Shown here: positions 6,673 through 15,074 of the stretch, one piece after another
How positions within the stretch are numbered: the first letter of the stretch is position 1
Layout: every line of letters starts with the position of its first letter
Assembly: GCA_964427895.1 (NCBI GenBank)
Contig: CAYRUZ010000003.1
Location: forward strand, 49,296-113,295
From: CAYRUZ01 sp964427895
GTDB taxonomy: Bacteria > Patescibacteriota > Gracilibacteria > Peribacterales > Peribacteraceae
DNA: 64,000 nt
Direction: 5' to 3'
The notes under the pieces: generated by a model
Told to the model about the DNA's origin: nothing
What the model saw: only the letters and a program-made list of their open reading frames with translations
Databases searched by the model: none
Made by a program: the position numbers and the translations under genes

Positions 6673-8223
6673 TTAAGCCTTGGAGCTGTATCCCACCAAA
6701 CTGGCAGTCTTATCGATGGGCTTGTTGGCCAAAACGTGATGCGGCTCATCGAAGAATTTTGATCGGGCAAAGAAGCCCTCCAGATCCTCGCCATGATCGC
6801 GCGGATCAGCCTGTAGATCAGCGAGCAACTGGGTTGCCTCGTCGGCGGGGAAGCTTGCGCGAAGAGCGTCAAGAACAAGACCTTCGATCTTCGCGTTGTG
6901 CTTCCTGTAGTGCCACATCGTCTCCATGAAATTCACCTTAAGGGCAGGGTCACGCACCGTGCAAAGAGCAAAAATACGCACCACTCCAACTGGCAAAACT
7001 TTTGACTGCACTAAGCCAATTTTTATGACTGGCTTTAGAAATTCAACAGCATATCGAGGATCGACCTCCATTAGACGCTCTGCTATCGGTTCGAGATGTG
7101 CACCATCGGCTAGATGCCTAACGTTATTACCTAAAACATTGGCTGCACGAAGCGAGCCTTCATGAAACTCGCAAAATAACTCCACTGCTTCATCGATGCG
7201 GCGCGCTGCGATCGTTTGTTGGAGTGCAAAAATGAGAAGAGACTCATCCCACAGTTTAGCCTCTAGCAATCGCCGGTAGTGACGTATAGCCACGGGAGAA
7301 CGTTTGAGGAGCGAGAAAATGAGCTGCGTATATTGCTGCACAATTCCTTCCGCCGGATTCAGTTGAGAAACGCTGGCACGCAAAGCTTCTACTGCGTTCA
7401 TGAGATTTCCCGCCTTTAAACTCTCCACTATCCGAACTCTGACGATTCCTTTGGGATCAAGATCTGGTAAATGTTCGTACGAAAAAGTCTCTTGGCTCTT
7501 CGATTCACGTGCTTGGCTCTTCAACTCACGTGCTTGTTTCTTTGATGGACGATACTTGGCTCTAGTGCCAAAAAGACGATGGTCACCTTTACCATGCACA
7601 AACACATACAACAACCGCTCCACATAGCTCTCGGGCAATTTTTCAGAGCGGCGCAATTCTTCGACATACTGAATAAATTTAGCTTGTATTTGCCGATCTG
7701 CACGTGCGCACCTGGCGAAAATATACAAACCGCTCATTTCTAAACCACCATCAGGAAAGACCTGAACAGAACCATCGAGAAAACGTTCAATAACAGAAAA
7801 AGCCTCCGAGGGTTTATCTCGTTCCAGGAGCTGTAAAGCAGCATCGGTGCAGATCTGTTTCGGAGCCGCTTTTAACAGAGAAACAGCTTCTTCGAAACGA
7901 GCTTCTCGAAATAACACGGGAAAGGAATGGAAAGGATTATCACTCAGTGCCCTTCGCACTAAATGCTTCGTTGTATCGATATGAAGCTCAACGGGTAAGC
8001 ACGCCAACAGATTGTTCGCCTCCGTAGGAATACCATTATCGATTAACCATGACGCGGCTGAATGGATAATTTCACGAACAGCAAACTGAATCTCTGCGGG
8101 AGTCATTTTTCGCGTTTCCAACTCCCGTCGAGCATCAGCCAAAGCGTTGGCTGCAGGCACACCGCGCTCAACAGAAGAGGTTAAATCTCCGCTAATTTCA
8201 GCAATTGACCGTAAATTTGCCAT
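6673..8223 (-). CDS. Hypothetical alpha-helical repeat-like protein, AT-rich
   Basis: A protein of 516 residues, with the start taken at MANLRSIAEI (8223) because the longer frame runs through the upstream terminator. I do not recognise the family. The sequence is almost wholly helical, with recurring helix pairs such as EEAVSLLKAAP, RIDEAVELFCEF and EATQLLADLQ, so a TPR/HEAT-like solenoid is plausible. There is a charged KSQARESKSQ-type linker near residue 250. No signal peptide or membrane segment is seen. Its base composition is much more AT-rich than the GC-rich ABC and HD genes on either side, which suggests recent acquisition. It converges with the ABC operon. Confidence 0.6.
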   Translation of the reverse strand: MANLRSIAEISGDLTSSVERGVPAANALADARRELETRKMTPAEIQFAVREIIHSAASWLIDNGIPTEANNLLACLPVELHIDTTKHLVRRALSDNPFHSFPVLFREARFEEAVSLLKAAPKQICTDAALQLLERDKPSEAFSVIERFLDGSVQVFPDGGLEMSGLYIFARCARADRQIQAKFIQYVEELRRSEKLPESYVERLLYVFVHGKGDHRLFGTRAKYRPSKKQARELKSQARESKSQETFSYEHLPDLDPKGIVRVRIVESLKAGNLMNAVEALRASVSQLNPAEGIVQQYTQLIFSLLKRSPVAIRHYRRLLEAKLWDESLLIFALQQTIAARRIDEAVELFCEFHEGSLRAANVLGNNVRHLADGAHLEPIAERLMEVDPRYAVEFLKPVIKIGLVQSKVLPVGVVRIFALCTVRDPALKVNFMETMWHYRKHNAKIEGLVLDALRASFPADEATQLLADLQADPRDHGEDLEGFFARSKFFDEPHHVLANKPIDKTASLVGYSSKA

Positions 8224-8286
8224 ATATTTAAAAATATTACATAAAAACAATTCAGATGCAAAGGCAGAAAACGCGCACATAAAGAA

Positions 8287-8311
8287 GCACCCAGTCCGTC
8301 GGACTGGGTGC
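8287..8311 (-). terminator. Rho-independent terminator after the HD gene
   Basis: An 11-bp perfect stem GCACCCAGTCC/GGACTGGGTGC with a 3-nt loop, followed on the minus strand by TTCTTTA. It lies 31 nt after the stop of the HD hydrolase gene. Confidence 0.75.
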
Positions 8312-8341
8312 GGGTGACAAAACGGGATCTCCAGGTGACGC

Positions 8342-9205
8342 TTAGGCCGATGGGGTGGTGTACCCCATGGCGTCGGCAATGTCCCAGAAGGAGAGGGTGG
8401 AGCGTTCCGTCACGACGGCGTTGGCGGCGGCGATGGCGGTGTCGAACCCGACGAAGAGCGCCTTCACGCGGTCCTTGGCGGCGGGGTGCAGATCGCCCAG
8501 TTCGGTCTCGAGGCGGGCCTTGCGGCCCTTCGCGAATCCGGCCTGAGAGGCGGACCAGCCCAGCATGCGGGTGCGGTACCGCTCCTGTGTTTCGGCGGGG
8601 ATGTCGGAACGGGTGCGGGCGGCGTGGATGGCGCGGGCGATGTCCAGTTGCTCCTCGCGGAACAGGGGGTCGCCCTCATCCACGAACGCGGCGCCCAGCA
8701 TGCCGGCGACGCCGAGGTCGGCGAACGCGACGGCCCGAACGACGGGATGGCTGTCCGGCTTGAGGTTCGGCTGGAAGACGGTGCCGTTGGCGGGGTCCCA
8801 ACCGGGGACGGTGGCGAGGATCGCCTCGGTGACCAGTTGGTGCGCCTGCGGGTTGTCGTTGCCGTTGGCCTGCATCCAGCGGACGGCCTCAGCGGCGGAG
8901 TCCTTCTCGTTCTGGCCGGCGAAGCGCTTACGCAGCACCGCGCCGTCGGCCCGAGGGTTCTCCTCCCACTGTTGCACGGTGTCGTGGAACGCGGCGGCGA
9001 TGCCGGCCAGATCCGCGTGCTCGTCGGTGGCGCCCATGGCCTTGGCCAGGGTGACCGCCCGGTCGAGGACGCCGCGGGTGTGTTCCAGTCCGTGGAAAGC
9101 CAGTTCGTTCTCGTTCTGGGCCCCCTTGCCGTACCGTTTCTGGATGATCTCCAGGGCGGCGATGGCGGCGGCCTGCACGAGCTCGGTGTGGCGGAACGTG
9201 TTCAT
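8342..9205 (-). CDS. HD-superfamily metal-dependent phosphohydrolase
   Basis: A protein of 287 residues. The start at 9205 (MNTFRHTELV) is supported by a clear AAGGAG 7 nt upstream, one of the few good Shine-Dalgarno sites in this window; a TTG five codons earlier overlaps that site. HD motifs: the first histidine region HGLEHTRGVLDR (about 40-50), then AAAFHDT with the HD doublet (about 75), as in cyclic-nucleotide and nucleotide phosphohydrolases. A later acidic segment FADLGVAG could supply the distal Asp. The substrate is unknown. It lies downstream of a palindrome that matches one at the start of the neighbouring regulator gene, so it may be controlled by that regulator. Confidence 0.75.
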   Translation of the reverse strand: MNTFRHTELVQAAAIAALEIIQKRYGKGAQNENELAFHGLEHTRGVLDRAVTLAKAMGATDEHADLAGIAAAFHDTVQQWEENPRADGAVLRKRFAGQNEKDSAAEAVRWMQANGNDNPQAHQLVTEAILATVPGWDPANGTVFQPNLKPDSHPVVRAVAFADLGVAGMLGAAFVDEGDPLFREEQLDIARAIHAARTRSDIPAETQERYRTRMLGWSASQAGFAKGRKARLETELGDLHPAAKDRVKALFVGFDTAIAAANAVVTERSTLSFWDIADAMGYTTPSA

Positions 9206-9346
9206 GATTCTCTCCTTCAACCTGGTGATGTGAATACGGTTTTGTCCGTACCATCCCGATTGGATGACAGGGCAATTAACGCATTTCGCACCCGTGTTGA
9301 TTAGAGATAAATGGCTTATTTAAGCCAAAATTCACGATTCCTGTTA

Positions 9347-9365
9347 ATTAACATATTATGTTAAT
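9347..9365. promoter_or_regulatory. Operator palindrome A
   Basis: ATTAACATATTATGTTAAT is a perfect 19-bp palindrome overlapping the stop codon of the regulator gene and lying upstream of the HD gene. It matches 16 of 19 bases of the site at 10225-10243 when that is read on the minus strand. Confidence 0.6.
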
Positions 9366-10224
9366 TTCGCTGTTCCCCCTCCTCCGGCATCACCTTCGCG
9401 CCGAACAGGAAGTACTGTCCGATCTGCTTCTGGAACTTCTGCGCCAACGCGGGGTTGTGCCACACCGTCACCGTGAACTCCGCCTGCATCGCGAAAACGT
9501 CGTCGATGAGCGCGAGCTCGTCTTGTTTGGTGGACGTCGCGGAATGGAAGACGAGATCCAAGTGGCGGGCGATGTGCGCGGGCAACACGCATTCGAAGAC
9601 GTAATCGCCATAGACGTTCAGGTTGTATCCCTCGCCGGGAAGCGCGACATCGATGGAGATCCGCGATTCGAGGATGTCCGGATACATGTTCACCGCCTGC
9701 CGGTCGAGGAACGTATTGTTGCCGTACAGCCACAGGCACCGCACGCCGCTGTCGTAGATCTTCTTGTAGAACTTCACGTCCAGCGTGCGCTTGTTCCACA
9801 CCCACCACGCGTGCGAGTAGTACTTGTAGAGCATCTTCTGGGGAGCCGTGCGATGCAGCTGGATGAGCAAGTGGTGCCACAGCGTCTGCACGCCGTTGAG
9901 CGTGTCGGCGGTGAACGTCACGCGCTGATTCTTCTTAAGGGGGAACACCGAAAGCGCCGAATTCTTCGCCATCTCCTTCTTGGATTCGGAGGCGAAGTAC
10001 TGCAAGTAGGACAACCAAAGAAGGTTTAATGTGAGCGTGCTTTTGCGCTTGATAAGGACTTCTTCGTCGATGAGCTGATTCACCTTGCGGTACAGGTGCT
10101 GCAGCGTCACGCTGCGCTTTTTCTTGAGTGTCGCATGAAGTCCGGCCACGGAAATACCGGGAGACTCGGCGACCGCGCGGATGACGGCGTCCATCAATTC
10201 ATCGGCGGGGTCGATGGCGAACAC
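9361..10224 (-). CDS. Winged-helix transcriptional regulator, probably autoregulated
   Basis: A protein of 287 residues from the GTG at 10224. The N-terminal 70 residues form a winged-helix-like unit (AVAESPGISVAGLHATL then SVTLQHLYRKVNQLIDEEVL and a basic wing KRKSTLTL). The rest, rich in aromatic residues (HAWWVWNKRTLDVKFYKKIY), is a conserved-looking sensor domain I cannot name; TrmB- or PaaX-like architecture is possible. The start is set by a TATAAT box ending 6 nt upstream (leaderless geometry); longer frames extend into rlmH. The two near-identical palindromes at its start and end suggest it binds both, repressing itself and the HD gene. Confidence 0.6.
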   Translation of the reverse strand: MFAIDPADELMDAVIRAVAESPGISVAGLHATLKKKRSVTLQHLYRKVNQLIDEEVLIKRKSTLTLNLLWLSYLQYFASESKKEMAKNSALSVFPLKKNQRVTFTADTLNGVQTLWHHLLIQLHRTAPQKMLYKYYSHAWWVWNKRTLDVKFYKKIYDSGVRCLWLYGNNTFLDRQAVNMYPDILESRISIDVALPGEGYNLNVYGDYVFECVLPAHIARHLDLVFHSATSTKQDELALIDDVFAMQAEFTVTVWHNPALAQKFQKQIGQYFLFGAKVMPEEGEQRN

Positions 10225-10243
10225 GTTAACATTATACGTTAAT
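10225..10243 (-). promoter_or_regulatory. Operator palindrome B overlapping a leaderless promoter
   Basis: On the minus strand ATTAACGTATAATGTTAAC, an imperfect palindrome. It contains TATAAT (10231-10236), placed so that transcription would begin at the GTG of the regulator. It shares 16 of 19 bases with operator A. Binding would block the -10 box directly. Confidence 0.6.
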
Positions 10244-10265
10244 CGTGGACGCGATGGAATGCGCG

Positions 10266-10724
10266 TCAGTGATGGTATCCCGTCCCCTTCTCGATCTCCC
10301 TGGCGCGATACAGTTGCTCCAGGAAGACGACGCGCGCCAGCTCGTGCGGCAACACCATGTCGGACAAGCGCAGGAGCTTGCGTCCCGTACGAACCTCGTC
10401 GGTCAGGCCGTACGCTCCGCCCAGCACGAAAACCAGCGTGTCGCCCCGGTCCGCCGCGGGCGTGACCAGCTTCTGGGCGAAATCCGCGGACGTGAAGGAT
10501 TTGCCGCGTTCGTCGAGCACCCATACGTCCCCGTCGATGCCCGCAAGCGCGTCGATCAATTTCCCCGACTCCTCCTCCATCTGCTTCTTGGGATCGCGAT
10601 GCTTGCTCGCCGCCAGCTCCTGCACGGTCACGCGCGGACCCATGCGCAGCAGGTACTGTTCGCACGCTTCTCGCGCCCAGGGAAACTTGAGGGAACCGAC
10701 GCAGAGAAGGGTGACGCGAGCCAT
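10266..10724 (-). CDS. rlmH: 23S rRNA (pseudouridine1915-N3)-methyltransferase RlmH
   Basis: A SPOUT-class methylase of 152 residues, close to the family length of about 155. It begins MARVTLLCVGSLK, has the SAM-binding knot FVLGGAYGLTDEVR near residues 105-118 and ends in the basic-aromatic tail GTGYHH. RlmH modifies pseudouridine 1915 in helix 69 on assembled ribosomes. The start at 10724 is supported by a TAAAGT box 7 nt upstream; an upstream in-frame ATG would add 9 residues not usual in the family. Confidence 0.92.
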   Translation of the reverse strand: MARVTLLCVGSLKFPWAREACEQYLLRMGPRVTVQELAASKHRDPKKQMEEESGKLIDALAGIDGDVWVLDERGKSFTSADFAQKLVTPAADRGDTLVFVLGGAYGLTDEVRTGRKLLRLSDMVLPHELARVVFLEQLYRAREIEKGTGYHH

Positions 10725-10731
10725 GTGCAGC

Positions 10732-10737
10732 ACTTTA
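10732..10737 (-). promoter_or_regulatory. -10 box of rlmH
   Basis: TAAAGT on the minus strand, 7 nt before the rlmH ATG, near-leaderless geometry. Confidence 0.5.
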
Positions 10738-10781
10738 GCCCACACGAGCATTGGCCGTGGGAATTAACTCGAAGAAAGCGA

Positions 10782-11360
10782 TCATTCGTCGCTTTGCACC
10801 TCTTCATCGGGGATATAGACCATGCTGACGAGGTTGTTCCTGACCGTGCGGCGCTGGAAAGCATGGCGTTCCAGTAGGCACATGCCCGCTTTATCCCGAT
10901 CATCGATGGTCATGCGCAACACGTCATATCCGTAACGGCGATGCTGCTGCTGGAGTGTCTGAAGCATGTTATCCATGACGCCGCATTTTTTCTCCATCGC
11001 GGGATGAGCGATCATGTTCGCGATCTGACTGATCCGCTTTCCCTGAAACGCATCACCGTCAATGTCTCGCTGTTTGCCTGCATTCTTTACGGTATGCATG
11101 GGCGCGAAGATGTATCCCGAGAATGCCCAACCGGCGAAACCGTCGCTCTGATAGGGTGCCGCTGCCGTATCCATTCCGACGTAGGCAAAAAGGAGGGCAG
11201 CGCTTTTGTGTTTCAAGGCATGGCGCATTTCCCCCACTAAACCTTTCTCATAGCCCGGCAAAACTTTGCACTCTGCGACTGCCTCGACAGGCGGCTCCAA
11301 GCTCATCTTGAAGATGACGGGGTCGCCTGGCCGCAGGGTGAACGCGTCGAGAAGAGACAT
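10782..11360 (-). CDS. Hypothetical protein with GNAT acetyltransferase-like C-terminus
   Basis: A protein of 192 residues taken from the ATG at 11360. The C-terminal half (about 110-180) has a GNAT-like order: NMIAHPAMEKKCG (strand 4/helix 3 region), then HRRYGYDVLRMTIDDRDKAG and LLERHAFQRR, reminiscent of the N-x-x-A-x-x-L-Y-E-x-x-GF signature. The acetyl-CoA loop is not canonical, so the assignment is tentative. It lies between the rRNA methylases rlmH and RumA on the same strand, 46 nt after the latter. Confidence 0.5.
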   Translation of the reverse strand: MSLLDAFTLRPGDPVIFKMSLEPPVEAVAECKVLPGYEKGLVGEMRHALKHKSAALLFAYVGMDTAAAPYQSDGFAGWAFSGYIFAPMHTVKNAGKQRDIDGDAFQGKRISQIANMIAHPAMEKKCGVMDNMLQTLQQQHRRYGYDVLRMTIDDRDKAGMCLLERHAFQRRTVRNNLVSMVYIPDEEVQSDE

Positions 11361-11406
11361 GGAAAGTTGCTTAGCGTAACCCCTGTCTCTCACCCACATC
11401 AAACGA

Positions 11407-12858
11407 TTATTTCCGCTGCAAGACACTCACGCTCTCGATGTGCGAGGTGTGCGGGAACATGTCCATTGGCTGCACGGTGCGCAGTTCGTAGCCGTTCTTG
11501 AGCAGCTCGCCGAGATCGCGCGCGAACGTGGCGGTGTTGCACGACACGTACACGATGCGCTTCGGGGCGTGGGCGATCACCGCCTTGAGAGCGTCGGGGT
11601 GCAGACCCGCGCGCGGCGGGTCGACGACGATCACGTCGAAGGCGTACTTCCCGCCCACCTTCAGCTGCTGCTGGAGCACTTGCTCCGTGCGGCCCTTGTA
11701 GAAGCTGATGTTGGCGATCTTGTTGCGGCCCGCACTCTTGAGTGCGTCCTCGATGGCCGTCGGATGGCTCTCGATGCCGACCACGCGGTTGCAGAAGCGG
11801 GCCAGGTATTGGCCGATCGTGCCCATGCCGCAGTACGCATCGAGCACCGTGTCCTTCTGCGTCAGCTCCGCGCCTTGCGAGATGAGCTGATAGAGCTTTT
11901 CGGTACCGAGGGTGTTGGTCTGGAAGAAGGAGAACGGCGAAATGTCGAACTCCAGGTCGAACAGGCGTTCGGTGATGGTCGATTTGCCGACGAGCGTGTG
12001 TACCTTGGGGAATTCGGGCTTGTCGTTGAGACCGGTGTTCTCGATCACCAGCAACGACGCCAGGCCGGGCCGACCGGCGAAGCGCATGAAATGCTGGAAC
12101 AGGGGTTCGAGTTCCTTCTTCCGCGCATTCACGGTGAAGGCGATCATGTACTGGCCCGTGTGGATGCCGCGGCGCAGCAACATGGTGCGCAGCAGCCCCT
12201 TGTGCGTCTTTGGATTGTACACGGTCAGGCGGGTTTCCTGCAGCAGGCGTTTGACGTCGCTCAAGAGGGCACCGATCTGTTCGTCGTACAGATGGCATTC
12301 GCTGATGGGCAGGACGGTGGACCACTCGCCCGGCTGGTGGAATCCCACGCTGGGATTTTCGTCGAAGTAGATGCGCTTGCCGTTGCGCTCCTCGGTACGC
12401 ATCGTGGCGAACCCGAAGCTCATCTCCAGTTTGTTGCGGTAGTAGTAGACCTGGGGACTGGGGATGATCTTGAGGACGCGGCCCGGCAGAAGCGCGCGTG
12501 TCGCTTCGTCGACGGGCGTGAGATGTTCGAGCGTTTCGCGCACGATCTGCTCCTTGTACATGAGCTGCTTATCGTACGGCAGGTTCTGCCACTGGCAGCC
12601 TCCGCAATCGTGGAAGTGCTGGCAACGCGGCATCGTCTCATCCTTCGACTTGCGCTTCACCTTAAGCAACTTGGCCTCGGCGTAGTTGTCCTTCTTCTTG
12701 GTGATCACGATTTCGACTTCCTGCCCCGGAATGGCCCCGGCGACGAAGACGGGCAGACCCTCGATATACGCAAGGCCGGAGCCTCCGTGGGTCACTTTAT
12801 CGATGGTCACAACGTGCTGTCTCCCGGGCATTGCCGGGGAGGCGGTGGTATTTGACAT
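11407..12858 (-). CDS. rlmD: RumA-type 23S rRNA (uracil-5)-methyltransferase
   Basis: A protein of 483 residues: an N-terminal TRAM domain (about 14-72), then an iron-sulfur site C79-x5-C85-x2-C88 with a later Cys in SECHLY, and a C-terminal Rossmann methylase with DAYCGMGTIG, VVDPPRAGLH and the catalytic YVSCNTATFARDL. This order defines the RumA/TrmA family; which uridine is modified cannot be told. Two starts compete. The ATG at 12858 has a TAATCT box 7 nt upstream, while a TTG at 12879 has AAAGGAG 4 nt upstream. I prefer 12858 because -10-to-start geometry dominates in this window. Confidence 0.85.
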   Translation of the reverse strand: MSNTTASPAMPGRQHVVTIDKVTHGGSGLAYIEGLPVFVAGAIPGQEVEIVITKKKDNYAEAKLLKVKRKSKDETMPRCQHFHDCGGCQWQNLPYDKQLMYKEQIVRETLEHLTPVDEATRALLPGRVLKIIPSPQVYYYRNKLEMSFGFATMRTEERNGKRIYFDENPSVGFHQPGEWSTVLPISECHLYDEQIGALLSDVKRLLQETRLTVYNPKTHKGLLRTMLLRRGIHTGQYMIAFTVNARKKELEPLFQHFMRFAGRPGLASLLVIENTGLNDKPEFPKVHTLVGKSTITERLFDLEFDISPFSFFQTNTLGTEKLYQLISQGAELTQKDTVLDAYCGMGTIGQYLARFCNRVVGIESHPTAIEDALKSAGRNKIANISFYKGRTEQVLQQQLKVGGKYAFDVIVVDPPRAGLHPDALKAVIAHAPKRIVYVSCNTATFARDLGELLKNGYELRTVQPMDMFPHTSHIESVSVLQRK

Positions 12859-12865
12859 CTTACGA

Positions 12866-12871
12866 AGATTA
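12866..12871 (-). promoter_or_regulatory. -10 box of the RumA-type gene
   Basis: TAATCT on the minus strand, 7 nt before the ATG at 12858. Confidence 0.4.
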
Positions 12872-12901
12872 TGGTACAAATTGCTCCTTTATTCCAACCG
12901 C

Positions 12902-13858
12902 ATGTCACCTAAACGCCTCGCCGGCCTCATCGCCCTTACGGTGGTAGCGCTCCTCTCCGCTGCCATTCCACTGCGCCTGGTCAGTGTAGCAAAGGGCGCA
13001 AACGGCGCAAGCGCTGCGGATGTGACGCCCCACGGGGTCGCGCCGCGCGGCGTCGCCAAGGGGCAGCAACGCATCGTCCTGGCCCAGCGTCCGGCGGTAC
13101 AGCCGGTGGAATCCCCCGTCTTGCCGACCGAGGCAGCGGTTCGTCGCGCTTCGCCGTATCTCCCCATCGTCGACCAGCCGGACATCCGCACGCGACAGAA
13201 GCAGATCGCCGATGAGGCGCTGCGTGCCATGAACCCGACGTGCGTCGACGCCATCAGGAATTTCTATGTGGTCTACAACGACCTGTCTTCCCGCGGGCAG
13301 GCGGGCAAAAGCACGATCATCCTGCTTGGAGCCGTCGATGCGGCGGAGACCGACGCCAGCGCGGATGAATTCCGCGCGTTGCTGCTGCACGAATTCGGCC
13401 ATGTCACAAGCCTGAGCGGATGCCTTCCTGCACGCGACGTGCCGGGAGACAGCGGCTTCCATGACGGAGCCTCCCCCATTCCGGCGGCGCAACGGGCCGT
13501 GGAGTTCTACGCCATTTCCTGGGTCGACGACCACACGCAGCGCATCGGCAGCGTCGACGCCGATTTCGTTTCGGGATACGCCGCAAGCGAGCCGATCGAG
13601 GACTTCGCCGAAACCTTCGCCTATTACCTCACGCAACCGGAAGCCATGCGTGCCCGCGCGCGGGAAAACGCGGTCATCGCGCGCAAGCTGGCGTGGATGG
13701 AACGCAACGTCTTCGGTGAAGGCCTGGTGCTCGCCGAGGGCGAAGCCGGATGGAGCGGGGTCGTCCCCTGGGACGCCACGCGCCTGCCCTACAAATGGCT
13801 GGGTGCGGCGCAGGCCAGTACGGACAGCACGACGATCGGACTCGCCGTCGATGACTGA
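12902..13858 (+). CDS. Secreted or membrane-anchored zinc metallopeptidase-like protein
   Basis: A protein of 318 residues with an N-terminal hydrophobic segment (about 6-24), a low-complexity Ala/Pro stretch to about 85, and a C-terminal catalytic domain. The zinc motif HEFGH lies at 163-167 and a second acidic cluster EPIEDFAETFAYYL (about 230-243) would supply the third ligand, as in gluzincins related to anthrax lethal factor and Mlc-titration-factor peptidases. Export places it outside the membrane. It is divergent from the RumA-type gene, with 43 nt between starts. Substrate unknown. Confidence 0.65.
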   Translation: MSPKRLAGLIALTVVALLSAAIPLRLVSVAKGANGASAADVTPHGVAPRGVAKGQQRIVLAQRPAVQPVESPVLPTEAAVRRASPYLPIVDQPDIRTRQKQIADEALRAMNPTCVDAIRNFYVVYNDLSSRGQAGKSTIILLGAVDAAETDASADEFRALLLHEFGHVTSLSGCLPARDVPGDSGFHDGASPIPAAQRAVEFYAISWVDDHTQRIGSVDADFVSGYAASEPIEDFAETFAYYLTQPEAMRARARENAVIARKLAWMERNVFGEGLVLAEGEAGWSGVVPWDATRLPYKWLGAAQASTDSTTIGLAVDD

Positions 13859-13886
13859 CCCGCTCGCACGGGCGGGCGCCCCCCTG

Positions 13887-13892
13887 TAATCT
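13887..13892 (+). promoter_or_regulatory. -10 box, leaderless geometry (gene at 13899)
   Basis: TAATCT followed by exactly 6 nt and the ATG. Confidence 0.45.
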
Positions 13893-13898
13893 TTGCTC

Positions 13899-14702
13899 AT
13901 GCGCCGTTCAGCGCTCCTCGTCATCTGGCTGCTCAGTGATGTCCTCGTCTTTCTGGCGGCCTACGCTTTGGCGTACGTCACGCGCGTCGGGTTCATCCTG
14001 TCGACGGACTTCCCGCTCGACCACTACCTGGTGGCCGCACTCGTCGCGGCGCCGGTCTGGCTAGCCGCACTCGTGACCTCGCGGACGTTCGCACTCACCC
14101 GCCGCCAGCGCGAGCTGCGCAGCGTGGCATACATCCTGTACGCGAGCATGGTGGGCGCGGCGGTGTTCGCGCTCTCCTACTACTTCCTCTTCGGACAATT
14201 CTTCAGTCGCCTGCTGCTGGTGATGGCATTCATCTTCTCGGCGGTCGGCACGTGGGCATGGCACATCATTTTCGGAGCGATCCAACGCTTCGCCCTGCGA
14301 GCGAATCCTCCCGTGTATCCCACCCTCATCGTCGGCGTGACCCGCGAATCGACCACTCTCATCCACACGCTTCAAACCGGCCGCAGCCCCCTCAAGCCTG
14401 TGGCAGTTCTCGATGCCCGCGGGACGAAGCAGTCGGTCATTCACGGCGTACCGGTGCGGGGGAAACTGAACAAGCTGGATGACACGCTGCGGGAGGAGCG
14501 CATCACGCACCTCATCCATTGCAGCGACCTGGAGCACTCCCTCAATCTGCTGTCCGCATGTCGCAGCCACCACGTGACGTACATGCTGCTGCCGTCGGTG
14601 CTGGGCATCATCGGGGTGCAGGAGAGCGTGGAAACCCTGGAAGGCCAGCCCGTCACGGTCGTGCGACCGCGGCGCGGGCTCGTGCAGTGGTTCTTCGGAT
14701 GA
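13899..14702 (+). CDS. N-terminal half of a polyprenyl glycosylphosphotransferase (no transferase domain)
   Basis: A protein of 267 residues. Four membrane helices (about 5-120, for example LLVIWLLSDVLVFLAAYALAY) are followed by a nucleotide-binding-like domain (PTLIVGVTRESTTLIHTLQ, then ARGTKQSVIHGVPVRGKL). This is the CoA-binding-like arrangement at the N-terminus of WcaJ/WbaP-type sugar transferases. The catalytic bacterial sugar transferase domain expected after it is absent, since the gene stops at GLVQWFFG. It may act as a regulatory or binding subunit or be a split gene. It starts an apparent operon with the next two genes. Confidence 0.65.
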   Translation: MRRSALLVIWLLSDVLVFLAAYALAYVTRVGFILSTDFPLDHYLVAALVAAPVWLAALVTSRTFALTRRQRELRSVAYILYASMVGAAVFALSYYFLFGQFFSRLLLVMAFIFSAVGTWAWHIIFGAIQRFALRANPPVYPTLIVGVTRESTTLIHTLQTGRSPLKPVAVLDARGTKQSVIHGVPVRGKLNKLDDTLREERITHLIHCSDLEHSLNLLSACRSHHVTYMLLPSVLGIIGVQESVETLEGQPVTVVRPRRGLVQWFFG

Positions 14703-14705
14703 TCC

Positions 14706-15074
14706 ATGGAAACGCAGGGACAGGAACCGGCGATCATTGATGCGGCGGATGCGCCGTGTGGCACCTTGCACGTGTCGTTCCGCGTGAAAGCCACGACGGT
14801 GGAGCACGGACAGATCGTGGAAGACACTGCGCGCGAACCGGGCAGGATCATCGGCGTGCGCATCGAATTCGCGAATCGCAGCGTCCTGAAAGTGGTCTTT
14901 CCGCCGAATACGCCCGAAAGCATCCAGCGAGCGGTGCAGCAATGCGCCGGACGACTGGTCGCGAGTCTCAACCGAGTCGATACGGTGGTGGAATGCCTGC
15001 TTCCCTCGCAGGTCGTCGATGCATACACCGGCGCCGCGCCCGCCGTCGCTTCCGCTACACTCTCCGAGTCATGA
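14706..15074 (+). CDS. Small hypothetical protein in a sugar-nucleotide operon
   Basis: A protein of 122 residues beginning METQGQEPAII, 3 nt after the previous stop and overlapping the next start by ATGA (15071-15074), so probably translated as part of the operon. No family recognised. The middle (about 45-100) could form a small alpha/beta fold (GRIIGVRIEFANRSVLKVVF, then a helix with QRAVQQCAGRLVASL). No signal or membrane segment. Confidence 0.5.
   Translation: METQGQEPAIIDAADAPCGTLHVSFRVKATTVEHGQIVEDTAREPGRIIGVRIEFANRSVLKVVFPPNTPESIQRAVQQCAGRLVASLNRVDTVVECLLPSQVVDAYTGAAPAVASATLSES

Noticed and set aside
12859..12890. TTG start at 12879 with AAAGGAG for the RumA-type gene
   Set aside because: Possible, but spacing to TTG is only 4 nt and the ATG at 12858 has the -10-to-start geometry seen at most genes; kept only as an alternative.
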